This document shows, piece after piece, positions 21,024-30,539 of a DNA stretch of 64,000 nt (position 1 is the stretch's first letter; every line of letters begins with the position of its first letter). The position numbers and the translations under genes were made by a program. The notes under the pieces are model-generated. The model searched no databases. It was given only the letters and a program-made list of their open reading frames with translations, and was not told where the DNA came from. The stretch is from positions 310,001 through 374,000 of the forward strand of contig CAWBZS010000001.1 of the NCBI GenBank assembly GCA_963793335.1, written 5' to 3'. Origin of the DNA: Sva-07 sp963793335 (GTDB lineage Bacteria; Actinomycetota; Acidimicrobiia; Acidimicrobiales; Ilumatobacteraceae).

Positions 21024-22727
21024 TCAGCCGATCGGGCGACGGCCGAGTCGCTTGTCGATGGCGCGGTCGATCTCGGGACGGAACGTGTCGAACTCGGAAC
21101 GGACGAGGGCGGGGATGTCCGCTGAGGCACGGGCCACCTCGTTCGCGACCAGGCCCGACACCCGTCGGCTGAGACCCGCCACTTCGCCGGAGATCTCGCT
21201 GCGGATGTCGATGAGTGATGCGTCGATCTCCTGGCGCACGATCGACTTCACGTCGGTTCGCAGGCTGGTGCTCAACACCTGGATCTCGGTGACGGCTGCC
21301 TGGCGCGCCACCCCGGCGAGACGCACCTCGAGGTCGCGACGGGAAGCGGCCACCGTGGCCTCGAGATCGGTCCGAAGGATCTTCCTGGCGTCGTCGACCG
21401 CCCCGCCGATCCGGCCGTCGAGCTGGCCTTCGACGTCGGCGATCCGCTTGAGCATGTCCGTACGCAGCGCCGCACGGTCGGTTGCGTCGTCACGCCGGGC
21501 CTTCTCGAAGGCCGTGTTGACCTCGCCGATCGTGCTCGTGTTCGCCTTGACGTCGCCACGGACGCCCACAAGTTGCTCCTGCAATCCATCCAGTCGTCCT
21601 GTCACCTCGCCCATCGCCTCGTCGAGACCGCGTGCGACCTCGGCGCCGACCACCTCGGGGATCGCTGCGAGGCGCGCGGTTGACCAGCTCGGCCGTGGCG
21701 GCGATCCGTTCGTCGAGCAGGGCGTCGACGTCGCCTCGAACCGAGGCGTCGAACTCACTGAGCGACTTGCTGAACTCCGCTCGCGCCGAGGAGAGGACCT
21801 CATCGGCCAACGACGACGTGGCGCCGGCAACTGCGACATCGATGGACGCCGCAACGGAGGCGTCGATCTCCCCGAATCGAGCAGCAACCTCCGAGCGCAG
21901 TTCGGTGCCGAGCGCACTCACGGTGGCGTTCGCTGTCTCACGACTGGCCGCGCGAGCGTCTTCGAGGACGCGGCCCAGATCGAAGTCACCGCCGCCGGCC
22001 TCACCGCGAATGTCATCGATCGCTCCGGTGAGGTCGTCTTCGGTGACCAGCGTCGTTTCAAGTTCGAGCAGCCTGCGCTCGAACGCCGAGGCATCGAGCA
22101 ACTCACCCGATGGTTGGGTGAGGCGTTCGCGCAGCAACTCGACCTCACCGAGCCGTCTGACAAGACCGGCGACGTCGAGGGGTTCGCCGTCGATGTCGAG
22201 CCGACTGCCGACTTCGACAGCTCGCGCCACTTCGGTCTCGAGGGTTCGCAGTGTGCCTCGCAGGTCGGCAATGTCGCCCCGATCGTCCGCGGCGCCCAAC
22301 ACCTTGCGATTGAGCGTGGTCAGGGTTGCCTCACGGATGAGGTCCTTCGTGGCCACCTCGTCGATCTGCGCCCGCGACGTCGCAAGGTCGGCGTGCACGT
22401 TGTCGAGTCGCTGCCGTGATCGCTCCGACGTCGCGGCGGATCTTGCGAAAGCCGGACTCGACGGCCGGGTCCTTCACACCACCGCCGGTGACGAGTTGGC
22501 GAACTCGGGGGTCGAGCCAGCCGATGCCGACCTGATCGGGGTGATCATGCGGCGGGATCGTGTCGGAGTCGTCCGTGGCGAGCGCGGCACGCCCCACTTC
22601 GATCAGCGCGCCGACGAGCACGTTCCAGTCGTCGGCTTCGATCAGCTCGCCGCGCTCGTTTGGTCGACAGCGGCGCAAGTCGCTCGAGCAGTGCGGCGAG
22701 CCGTTTGAGTTCTGCAACTGATGCCAT
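21024..22727 (-). CDS. Coiled-coil protein with GELIxADDWN module
   Basis: About 567 residues; the span is an exact multiple of three but contains at least three compensating frame breaks (near 22,670, 22,410 and 21,670). A GGAGGAG ribosome binding site sits before the ATG. Residues ~24-40 hold RGELIEADDWNVLVGALIEVG followed by HDHPDQ. The rest is heptad-rich, with segments such as LRTLETEVARAVEVGSRLD and EIDASLIDIRSEISGEVAGL, and ends in a basic KRLGRRPIG. The module is shared with the next gene downstream. Likely an elongated fibre, collar or assembly scaffold; function not established. Confidence 0.62.
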
Positions 22728-22743
22728 GTCGATCTCCTCCGTC

Positions 22744-23700
22744 TCACCTGTTGAAGCCGAAGTACGCCGGGCCCGCGTTCGCGGCGCCGCGCCGGTACAC
22801 CTGGAGCTCGTCCTCCGGTTGGGTTTGGCCGCCCGCGCCAGCGAAGTTCTGCAAGATGGTCATGGTCTGGCTGACCTCCGGTGTTGCCAAGAAGACATCG
22901 GCGCCCGCGTCGCCGGTCTGCGCGTTGGCCAGATCCAGGATCTCTCTGATCATGGCGTTGCCGTGATTGGCAATCGTGGTGGTCCAGACAGCGGTCGGCA
23001 CGAGCGTGGTCGCTTCGAGGTCGCCGACGCGCTCGATCATCCGATCGTGTACGTCGTTCGCCGCGCCGCCACGGTCGAGCACATCGGTGACGCGTCGGCG
23101 GAGGTTCTGGCTCTCGATCTCCCGGCGGAGCTCGACCAGGCTGCGCCCGAACGATTCGGTGAACCGGCGAATGTTGCCTTGGACCTCGTTGATCTTCAGG
23201 GCGATCTCGGCGTGGTCGTGCCCGCGTGGAGCAGCGAGCCGGGTCAGTTCGGCAACCGCCTTGGCCAGGTCGACCACTGCGGTGGCCAACACGTTCCAGT
23301 CCTCCGCGCGAATCACTTCGCCGGGCGACTTGCCCGCGATCGGAGCCACCGTTCGAGCCACGGTTGCCGCCGTCTGCTGAATCGGGCCCAGATCGGCGTC
23401 GGGAATGTCTCGGATCGGAGTGTCTCGGAACAGGTCGGGCCGCACGATCACCGGCACCCGTGTGGGCATCGGCTGGGGAAACAGCCGCACGACGCGACGA
23501 TCGATGGCGTTGATCAGGTTCGGATGCCTGACGGTCATCTCCCAGTTGCCGGCATCGAGATCGCGCACCATCAACGACCCGTCGAGGAACGGTTTGCGCG
23601 TCACTGCTTGGCCCGTTGCCTGATTGACCAGTTCGACGGTGGCGTCTCGGTTCGCTGGCGTGTAGCCCTCCAGCCGGATGTCGAATGCTGCTGTTGCCAT
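22744..23700 (-). CDS. Tail-cluster protein with GEVIxAEDWN module
   Basis: 318 residues, intact, with AGGAG eight bases before the ATG. Residues 1-90 look like a beta-sandwich (FDIRLEGYTPANRDATVELV; NWEMTVRHPN). Residues 127-138 are GEVIRAEDWNVL followed by HDH at 161-163, then helical segments (ESFGRSLVELRREIESQNLR) and a C-terminal region ending GPAYFGFNR. The module recurs in the neighbouring 21,024-22,727 gene. The layout, small beta head plus helical stalk, suits a fibre or baseplate-peripheral protein. Family not recognised. Confidence 0.62.
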   Translation of the reverse strand: MATAAFDIRLEGYTPANRDATVELVNQATGQAVTRKPFLDGSLMVRDLDAGNWEMTVRHPNLINAIDRRVVRLFPQPMPTRVPVIVRPDLFRDTPIRDIPDADLGPIQQTAATVARTVAPIAGKSPGEVIRAEDWNVLATAVVDLAKAVAELTRLAAPRGHDHAEIALKINEVQGNIRRFTESFGRSLVELRREIESQNLRRRVTDVLDRGGAANDVHDRMIERVGDLEATTLVPTAVWTTTIANHGNAMIREILDLANAQTGDAGADVFLATPEVSQTMTILQNFAGAGGQTQPEDELQVYRRGAANAGPAYFGFNR

Positions 23701-23737
23701 GACACAACTCCTTTCGAGAGTCCTCAGATCACATCGT

Positions 23738-24238
23738 TCAGGTCAACCACTGCAGGTCACCGAAGGGGAACTCGACTTCCCAGAACAGGGTGAGTTCGTG
23801 GTCGTCTCGTTTGTCGACCGGGGCGAAGACCACTCGGTTGTAGAGCACGGTCCCGGCCCCGGTGGTGGACACGAGTCCCGCTTCGCGGATGCGCCCGACC
23901 GCTGCGGCGGCGGGCAACGTGCCACGCACCCGCACCTGCACCACCCGGCGTTCGTCGATCACCGTCGCGATGAACGCATCGGGCGGGATCGCCCCGACCG
24001 TCTCCCCGGAAAGCGGGCCGTCGTCGCCATTCGCTTCGTTGACGAGCGCGGTCACCGTGACGTCATCGGGGACACGCTCACTGGTGCCGACACCCATGTG
24101 CGTGATCGCGCCACCCGATCCGGCAAAGAGATCGGCGATCAACTGCGCACCGCTGGTCATCACGGTGTTGTGGGCGCGGCGTTGGTCCACGATCGTGCCG
24201 TTGCGGTCGCTTGTCCAGAGATGGAGGCGAGCCTTCAT
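23738..24238 (-). CDS. Tail collar/fibre-like protein
   Basis: 166 residues behind a GGGAGGAA ribosome binding site. MKARLHLWTSDRNGTIVDQRRAHNTV resembles the start of phage tail/collar proteins that carry an N-terminal strand pair and a conserved Asn. AHNTVMTSGAQLIADLFAGSGGAITHMGVGTS and the end FWEVEFPFGDLQWL also fit a small beta-rich appendage protein. Position, right after the gpI-like gene, is where contractile tails encode fibre or collar parts. The role is inferred; the general tail-protein call is fair. Confidence 0.58.
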   Translation of the reverse strand: MKARLHLWTSDRNGTIVDQRRAHNTVMTSGAQLIADLFAGSGGAITHMGVGTSERVPDDVTVTALVNEANGDDGPLSGETVGAIPPDAFIATVIDERRVVQVRVRGTLPAAAAVGRIREAGLVSTTGAGTVLYNRVVFAPVDKRDDHELTLFWEVEFPFGDLQWLT

Positions 24239-24299
24239 CAGGGGTTCCTCCCTTCGTCCTGCCCGAACAGCAGAAAGAACGTTCGAGCTGATGCGTACT

Positions 24300-25580
24300 T
24301 CATCGCAGTACCGAGTCGTCGAAGTCGGTCACGCCGTAGACACCGCCGGCATCGGCGAGTCGGTCGGCGCCGGTCGGGCCGACGTCGCGGTACGTCCGCG
24401 GGAACATGGCAGTGAGGCGCGCCTGGGACGGCTGACGCTCGGAGTGAACCATCATGATCACGTCGGTCGCGACGCCAGCGGCTGCGGTTCGGTCGACAGC
24501 AGCATCCAGGCCGACTTCGAGGCGGTCACGGGCGCTGACACCATCGGCGGTGCCTTCGACATCGGTCCGCATGGTGTGCGCAGGAAGATGGATTTCGAGG
24601 CTTGCCGGCTCGGTCTCGACCCACGCGAGCCAGGCGCTCATCTCGGGACGTTGCGCAAACACCGACTGGTCGAGGATCGTGCGATCGAATCGCCCGGTGC
24701 GCAGCGAGTCCTCTGCGAGTGCCAGCAGGAACCGGTCGAGGCCGGGGGTGTCGTAGTGCGCGAGCGGAAGGAACCACAGTTCGTTCGTGCCCAGCGCAAG
24801 CCTCGGCGACGCGTTGGTTTCCGACGGCGAGCCGGGGCCGTTGGGGCCCGGGATCAGGGTGGGGTACGAGTCGAGGCGATCGGTGACGTCGACACCGTCG
24901 AGGTCGGCGCGCAGGACCGCACGATCGGCTGCGCTCGGCGCGATGGTGAGACGGGCACCGACGCCGACCTCGCCCCGGAAGACGAACGCTGCCCCGGTGG
25001 TGCGATTGGCGATGAACGGCGCGAACTCGGATCCGCCAGCAGCCCCGGTGAGCACGACCGCCCACGGGGCCGGATCGATTCCGGCGTTCACCACGTCGAG
25101 ACTTGCGAGCGGCTCCCACCCCCCGGTGGCCGCCAGGCGCGCCGTGCGCAACCGCGGCGGGTTCTCGACCAGCGCCGCGCGCTCGGGGTCGGGTTCGACC
25201 GCCCATGTCGAAACTCGGCCGACCAGGTCGATGTCGGCTGCACGCTCGAAGCCCTGGACATAGGTGTCCACCAGAATTCTCAGCGCCTCGCGAGTCACTG
25301 CTCCGGCATGCAACCGCGCATTGGTCATAGCGTGGACCCAGGCCCGATACTCGTCCAGGTCGGCATGGAAGTCTTCGAGACCGATGTCGAGCAGTGCTCC
25401 GAGCGCCACGGCCTCGTCGAGATCCGGTGTCGTGTCGAACCAGTGGGCGCGTTGCACGATGAGTGCAGCCTCGTCGAGCATGTCGAGTTGCACCCCCCAC
25501 AACTCGTTCACGGCGGTGACCAATTCGCCCTCCCGATACAGCGCAGGAAGGTGCGAAGCCACTGCGTTCGAGCGGCCCAT
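24300..25580 (-). CDS. Phage tail gpI-like baseplate protein
   Basis: 426 residues, intact. MGRSNAVASHLPALYREG is the usual opening of tail protein I/Afp12-like proteins, which place the fibres on the baseplate. RAWVHAMTNARLHAGAVTREALRIL fits the helical N-terminal region of that group; the middle and C-terminus are beta-rich. The start ATG shares one base with the stop of baseplate J (TGATG). Longer than the phage P2 gpI (about 180) and closer to injection-system homologues. The assignment rests on the N-terminus and gene order. Confidence 0.72.
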   Translation of the reverse strand: MGRSNAVASHLPALYREGELVTAVNELWGVQLDMLDEAALIVQRAHWFDTTPDLDEAVALGALLDIGLEDFHADLDEYRAWVHAMTNARLHAGAVTREALRILVDTYVQGFERAADIDLVGRVSTWAVEPDPERAALVENPPRLRTARLAATGGWEPLASLDVVNAGIDPAPWAVVLTGAAGGSEFAPFIANRTTGAAFVFRGEVGVGARLTIAPSAADRAVLRADLDGVDVTDRLDSYPTLIPGPNGPGSPSETNASPRLALGTNELWFLPLAHYDTPGLDRFLLALAEDSLRTGRFDRTILDQSVFAQRPEMSAWLAWVETEPASLEIHLPAHTMRTDVEGTADGVSARDRLEVGLDAAVDRTAAAGVATDVIMMVHSERQPSQARLTAMFPRTYRDVGPTGADRLADAGGVYGVTDFDDSVLR

Positions 25581-27373
25581 CAGATGCCACCCTCTCGCAC
25601 ATCGGGGGCAACCGAGCGCAGCGTGACCTGATCGCCGGGCGCCAGCGGATGGGTGCCGATGCCGTCGGCCAGTTGGAGGAAGCGGTCGGCCGCTTCGGTC
25701 GTCACCGACGTGTCCTCGCGCACGATTGCGTAGCGCGACTCGTCTCGGAGCGCAGCGATCAGTGCGTCGACGGTGATCACGTCGCCGGCTCGCAAACCAC
25801 CCGCCCAACTCTGCGCGGCCGCTGCGATCGCGGACTCGGCTTCGGCCGCTGTGACGCCAGGGGCGAGGTGCACGGGAACGAGTGCATCGATGCTGATCCC
25901 GATGCCCGGGCCGGATGCCCCACTCTCGGTGAGCACGGTGAACCCAAATGGCACGACGGGGTCGAGCACCGTTGCCGTCGGGGCGGCGATGGTCGGCTGC
26001 GGCGCTCCCCCGAGCGAGAATTCGAACGAGGCGTCGACGATGCGCTCGTCGCTCAGCGCAGCGATCACCACCTGCGCCTGGCGCACGACGCCCGCCGGCG
26101 CAAGGGTGCGGATGTGGTCGACCACGCGCTGTTCCAGGTCGGCTTGCAGCGATGCCAACTCGGTCGGGGTGACGCCCGAACCAGCGAGCGTGACGGTGGC
26201 GGTCACCGTGAGCTCGACCGGCTCCACCTTCGACGGCGCCGGAATCCGGATGCCGGCAGGTCGGAGGTCGTCGAGGCGTTCGAGCACGGCCCGCTCGACC
26301 TCGGGGTCGTCGTCGCGTTCGTAGGCGATGTCGACCCGCAACTCGCCGGGGACACCGTTGGGGAACTCGGTGACGGCAACATCTTTCACGCCGGGGATCG
26401 AGAGCAAACCGTAGGTGATCGCGTCGAGCGTGCCGCGCGCCGCCACCGCAAGCGCGCCGCGCGCCCGCCGCCGCAGGTCGTCGTCGGTCTCCGGGGCTGC
26501 GGCGTCTGCCGCTGGCGCACCGTTGACCACCTCGCTGACACCGGCGACGAGCACGTCGAGCCGATCGAGGGTGTTGGCCTCGACCGCGGGCGTCGAACGC
26601 GAGGCTGCCGCCGCAACCACTTCACGGGAAGGTTCGCCGGGTTCGAGCACGAGCGGTGTCACGGTGCTGTAGCGATTGCCATCGGCATCGGAGACCACCG
26701 TGGCGGTCGGAATGGTGATGCGTCCCGTCGAGCCAGCAGCCCGTGAGAAGCGCACTCGGGTGGTGGCAACGCCTGCTGGGCGCCGCTTGACCCCGACCAG
26801 CGCCACCACCTTGTCGAGATTGGTGCCCTGCGCGGTCTCGAGGAACGCCGATCGGTACACGTTCTCCAGCAGCAACTCTTCGACGGCGAGCTCGCGGCCG
26901 ACCGACTCGATCATCGTGCGCGCCACCGACCCCACGTTGAGGTCGGTGATCGGGACCGGCACGGTCTGGGTCGGGTAGTAGTTGACCGTGACGGTTGACC
27001 CGACCGGCGGCTGCTGCCCAGTCGGTCGGAAACGGATGGCATCGTGTTCGTCGCCGGCTGCACCGGTTGCGAAGAGCTCGAAGTCGATGTCGGTGAAGCG
27101 GTAGGGCACGCCGACGGTCTCGAGCTCGGGGTCGCCGGCGGCGTCGAGCACCACCTCACCGCCTTCGTTGCGAACAGGGCGCTCGACCTCGATCTCGCCC
27201 TGGAGATGGCTCACGCGGCGGATCGGCCGGTCGGCCAGCAGGCGCAACTCGATCACGTCGCCCGCCGGAACGACCGCCGTTTCGCGAACCGTTCCTCCCG
27301 ACAGCGTGGTCAGTAGATCGCGAACGATGTCCGGGTAGGGCCGCGGCACGAAGCTGTCGGGGGTGTTGGTCAC
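25580..27373 (-). CDS. Baseplate assembly protein J
   Basis: 597 residues. The GTG start overlaps the stop of gp25 (GTGA). Contains the baseplate_J core: VNVGSVARTMIESVGRELA-like region with LENVYRSAFLETAQGTNLDKVVALVGVKRRPA, then ETDDDLRRRARGALAVAARGTLDAITYGLLSIPGVKDVAV, the conserved wedge segment. Homologues are Afp11/Pvc11 and P2 gpJ, forming the baseplate wedge. Longer than P2 gpJ (about 300), as in injection systems. Intact, no frame breaks. Confidence 0.9.
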   Translation of the reverse strand: MTNTPDSFVPRPYPDIVRDLLTTLSGGTVRETAVVPAGDVIELRLLADRPIRRVSHLQGEIEVERPVRNEGGEVVLDAAGDPELETVGVPYRFTDIDFELFATGAAGDEHDAIRFRPTGQQPPVGSTVTVNYYPTQTVPVPITDLNVGSVARTMIESVGRELAVEELLLENVYRSAFLETAQGTNLDKVVALVGVKRRPAGVATTRVRFSRAAGSTGRITIPTATVVSDADGNRYSTVTPLVLEPGEPSREVVAAAASRSTPAVEANTLDRLDVLVAGVSEVVNGAPAADAAAPETDDDLRRRARGALAVAARGTLDAITYGLLSIPGVKDVAVTEFPNGVPGELRVDIAYERDDDPEVERAVLERLDDLRPAGIRIPAPSKVEPVELTVTATVTLAGSGVTPTELASLQADLEQRVVDHIRTLAPAGVVRQAQVVIAALSDERIVDASFEFSLGGAPQPTIAAPTATVLDPVVPFGFTVLTESGASGPGIGISIDALVPVHLAPGVTAAEAESAIAAAAQSWAGGLRAGDVITVDALIAALRDESRYAIVREDTSVTTEAADRFLQLADGIGTHPLAPGDQVTLRSVAPDVREGGI

Positions 27374-27825
27374 AGCGCCACCCCCAAACCGATCGTGACG
27401 ATGTCGGACCCGTCGATGGGTTGCACGCTCACCGAGAACCTGAGCTCGGATGGGCCCTCGGACTCGATGTCGAACGAGAAGTCGACCGCCCGATCCTCGA
27501 CACGGGGCTCTTGTGCGAGCACGGCGAGGACGTAGGCCTTGCACAGCGCCCTGCTCGCTTCGGTCTTGCGGATTCCGATCAGTTCGTGCAGCCGTGACCC
27601 GTACTGGGCGTGGCCGAGCCCTGCCAGCTCGCCTTGCGGCGTCAGCAGCCTCAAGATCAATGCTTGGCCGAGGTTGTGGTGACCCTCGATCAGGATCGGC
27701 CCGGTGAGCAACTTGTCGATGTTGCCGGCGCCGAGACGAAGGTCGAGCGATGACGAATCGTGTGCGGCCATGGTGGGCGGGCCGAGCACCACCCGTACAT
27801 CGGCTCCCAGGACACTGGAGCTCAT
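27370..27825 (-). CDS. gp25/gpW-family baseplate wedge protein
   Basis: 151 residues from the ATG at 27825, which overlaps the PAAR stop by ATGA. GPILIEGHHNLGQALILRLLTPQGELAG and YGSRLHELIG match the gp25-like family (T4 gp25, Afp9), whose conserved helix and EPR-type loop initiate sheath polymerisation at the baseplate. An N-terminal extension of ~30 residues is unusual for the family. The end SDIVTIGLGVAL is a typical final beta strand. Confidence 0.88.
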   Translation of the reverse strand: MSSSVLGADVRVVLGPPTMAAHDSSSLDLRLGAGNIDKLLTGPILIEGHHNLGQALILRLLTPQGELAGLGHAQYGSRLHELIGIRKTEASRALCKAYVLAVLAQEPRVEDRAVDFSFDIESEGPSELRFSVSVQPIDGSDIVTIGLGVAL

Positions 27826-28223
27826 CCGATCATCACCGTGCCCGCTGGGCCGATGATCGTGCCGGCGGGCACATCGGCGGGGTCGTTGCAAGTGCTGACC
27901 TGATCGCCGACGCGTGCGACACCCTTGCCGCCGGCGAGCACGGTCAGCGATGACATCGTGACCGATCCCTGGTTGGCAGGTGGCTGCTGAAACGAGGCGC
28001 CCGGAGGCGTCGGGATGTGGGGAGGGTTGTTGATCGCCACGCTGTCCTGGGTGGCGATTGGTTGGCCACCGACCGTGACCGTGAGCACCGTGCCGGACTG
28101 GATCGTTGCGTTGAAGGGATGCGGCAGCGGCACCGGGACGGGTCCTCCCCCCGTTGGCACCATCACGATGTGGATGTCGACGGCGACGACTTGGGAGTTG
28201 GCGGTGGCAACAGGGACACCCAC
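27822..28223 (-). CDS. PAAR-like spike tip protein
   Basis: 133 residues starting GTG, one base after the spike gene stop. The sequence has the PAAR/DUF4150 style of Pro/Gly-rich beta turns: GGGPVPVPLPHPFNATI, VGGQPIATQDSVAINNPPHIP and GGKGVARVGDQVSTCNDPADVPAGTI. PAAR proteins cap the trimeric spike with a metal-bound point that pierces the target. It lies between spike and gp25 as in Afp/Pvc (Afp10). No C-terminal toxin extension is present. Confidence 0.87.
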   Translation of the reverse strand: MGVPVATANSQVVAVDIHIVMVPTGGGPVPVPLPHPFNATIQSGTVLTVTVGGQPIATQDSVAINNPPHIPTPPGASFQQPPANQGSVTMSSLTVLAGGKGVARVGDQVSTCNDPADVPAGTIIGPAGTVMIG

Positions 28224-28224
28224 G

Positions 28225-28878
28225 TCAGTTCACCTCCACGATGCCGCCGGAGATCGCGACCTTGCCCGAGCCTTCGATCGAGACCTCGGCGGCCTTCAGT
28301 TCGATCTTGCCGGTGGCCTCGAGCGCGATGTTGCCACCCGCATCGAGTTGCATCGTCGAGTCGCCTGCGGTGATCGACACCGTTTCCGGAGCATTGCCAT
28401 CGACGACGAGCTCGGCGTCGCCGATCGTGATCGTTGCGGTTCGCCCGGTGAGGCGCACCGTGCTCTCGCCGACCTTGATCGTCAGTTCGGGGGTTGCTGG
28501 GTCTGCCAGCACATCGATGTCCTGACCTCCACCAGGCGGAAGCTGGAACACCACTTGGCCGTCGCCGTGCTCCGGCGGCGCGAGGTCGCGATGGTAGAGC
28601 CGGCCCACCACCACCCCGGCGTGGGGGTCTCCTTCGGCGAACACGACCACCACGAGATCCCCGACTGCCGGTGTGGCGGCAAACCCCAATGACCCCACCG
28701 CGATCGGCAAGCGAGGCACGACCACCTGGCTGTCGCGGAGTTGCACGCTCACCGCGTGGTCATTGGCCAGCAGCACACTCGGGTGCACCTCGGTGACCAC
28801 ACCGATCGAGGCCCAGGTGCGGCTCTCGGACTCGTGCCGGGCAATACGCGCCACGGCGTCGTACAACACATCGGTCAC
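28225..28878 (-). CDS. Central spike protein (gpV/VgrG C-terminal type)
   Basis: 217 residues; GTG start overlaps the hub stop (GTGA). An OB-fold part (residues ~15-100: ASIGVVTEVHPSVLLANDHAVSVQLRD; FAATPAVGDLVVVVFAEGDPHAGVVVGRLY) is followed by repetitive short strands (STVRLTGRTATITIGDAELVV; NIALEATGKIELKAAEVSIEG) that form the triple-helical beta needle. This is the P2 gpV/Afp8 C-terminal architecture; the hub part is encoded separately just upstream. Confidence 0.9.
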   Translation of the reverse strand: MTDVLYDAVARIARHESESRTWASIGVVTEVHPSVLLANDHAVSVQLRDSQVVVPRLPIAVGSLGFAATPAVGDLVVVVFAEGDPHAGVVVGRLYHRDLAPPEHGDGQVVFQLPPGGGQDIDVLADPATPELTIKVGESTVRLTGRTATITIGDAELVVDGNAPETVSITAGDSTMQLDAGGNIALEATGKIELKAAEVSIEGSGKVAISGGIVEVN

Positions 28879-29874
28879 AGCAGCCCCCCGACCGCGCCCA
28901 GCAGGCCACCGGTGTCGCCGGCAGCCACGCCGTGCAGCACGGTGGTCGAGCGATCCCAGCCCAGGCCGTGTTGCACCGAGGTGATCAGCCACGGGCCGGC
29001 TTCATCGTCGTGCACTGTCTCCTGGATCTGGATCACGTCGCCGGGTCGTCGCGCCGGTTGGAGCCAGCAGTCACCACGGAACCGGCGCGTCGACGCCGCC
29101 CGCCGGGTGTTCTCGCTGCGATTGGCGAGCTTGACGTCGGTCGAGGTCCGCAACACCGGGTTGGACTTCCAGGTTCGCGAGGCGTCGGGGTCGTCGGCGT
29201 TCGTGACCGCGCCGGTGGCCATCAGCCACGCGTCGGGCGATGCCGCAACGCCGCTGCCGCCACCGCCGACCAGCGCGAACTCGTGCTGGGGCCGATGCAC
29301 CGACGTCGCCAAGGCGATGAATTCGCGGATCGCGTCGCATTGCCGCCGTGGGCAACCCGATCGGCCAGGGCGCCACCGTGAGACGGCCACTCGCATCGAT
29401 CGTGGCAACGCCTCCGGCGAGATCGGCGAGCGCAGCCAGGTGCTGGGCGGCGGTTCGTCGAGGGTCGGCAACGTAGGCCGATGTCTGCGTCGTTGCGACC
29501 ACCAGTCCGGTGGCCACACCGGCGAGGTCGGCGAGCTCGCCGATCACCTGCATGGCCAGCATCGAGTTGTACGTCTTCTGTGGCCGAACGGCGGCGAGGG
29601 CTGCACTGCCATCGGTGATCGAGACGAGCGTCCCGTTGGCGTCCCGGCTGACGAGATCGACGGTTCCCGTCAGCACGAGGCCGGCACCATCGCCGCCGTC
29701 GAGTTCGACGCTGGCGTGGCTCCCCGGCTCGGCGTCGACCTGGACGCCTGCGGCGATCACGACGTCGGCACGGTTCACACCCGGCAGGGTTGCCAGCTCG
29801 ACATCGACGGATCGCACCTGCGTCGCGTACTGGAGGCGCCCGAGCGTGACGCTGGCAGCGGTGGTGAGCGTCAT
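28875..29874 (-). CDS. Baseplate hub protein (late control gpD-like)
   Basis: About 332 residues with one extra base near 29,340 (span is 3n+1), where TAAM continues as DAIREFIAL in the next frame. SVTLGRLQYATQVRSVDVELATLPGVNRADVVI opens a gpD/gp27-type hub; WPIGLPTAAM and the C-terminal PGDVIQIQETVHDDEAGPWLITSVQH also fit phage late control D proteins. Together with the separate spike gene it makes the split equivalent of VgrG/Afp8. The final residues GGLLGAVGGLL overlap the spike start. Confidence 0.8.
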
Positions 29875-30539
29875 GAGCCGAACAGCTCTCCGAGTGCGGA
29901 TGCCGCCGAGCCGAGCTGCCCGCCGACATCGGAGATGGTCGAGGTGACGCTGTTGACCGGGTCGAGCAGACCGTCGAAGTCGAAGTTGGCAAGGCCGGCC
30001 AGTGCGTCGAGGGCATCGAGGGCATCGAGGGCACCGTCGATCGCTCCGGCGACGTCGCCAGCGAGATCGGCGAGGTCGCCGAGCACATCGGTGTCGAATC
30101 CGAGATCGCCGAGCCCGAAATCGTCGAGGCCCCCGAATCCCGACAGCTGGGCGGGCGGTGGCAGCGGCGGGCTTTCGACGAGCTCGAGCGAGAAGCTGAC
30201 GACCCCTGACGTTCCCGCCAGTTCGGTTGCCGAGAAGTGTGTGACGACGACCTGTTGCATGTCGAGCGCGGTGATGATGTCGGCCGCGAACGTCGTTTCG
30301 TCGCCAGCGGTGGCCAGTGCCTGGAGTGCAGCGAGGTCGTCCAACGCCGACTCGCCCGTCAGCACTCCCACCACGCCGATCCGATGGCTGGGTCGACCGC
30401 TGCGCTGCTGTGCGTGGCCGGCCAGACCGAGCACCGGCACGTCGAAGAACCCCGCGTCGAGCGCTTGGTCGACGCGCTGCACTGCGGTCAGCGTGATGTC
30501 GCCCAGCACGGGCATCGGCCGTGCACCGCCGCTGGTCAT
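29871..30539 (-). CDS. Tail protein resembling a DNA-circularisation N-domain
   Basis: 222 residues, ATGA overlaps both sides. Residues ~15-125 (HRIGVVGVLTGESALDDLAAL; VVVTHFSATELAGTSGVVSFSLELVES) look like the small beta domain found at the start of Mu-type DNA circularisation/tail proteins and in injection systems at the Afp6-7 position. The C-terminal ~90 residues are Asp/Leu/Gly/Ala-rich and low complexity (LDDFGLGDLGFDTDVLGDLA). No LysM domain is recognisable, although a LysM protein is expected here in Afp-like loci. Confidence 0.6.
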   Translation of the reverse strand: MTSGGARPMPVLGDITLTAVQRVDQALDAGFFDVPVLGLAGHAQQRSGRPSHRIGVVGVLTGESALDDLAALQALATAGDETTFAADIITALDMQQVVVTHFSATELAGTSGVVSFSLELVESPPLPPPAQLSGFGGLDDFGLGDLGFDTDVLGDLADLAGDVAGAIDGALDALDALDALAGLANFDFDGLLDPVNSVTSTISDVGGQLGSAASALGELFGS

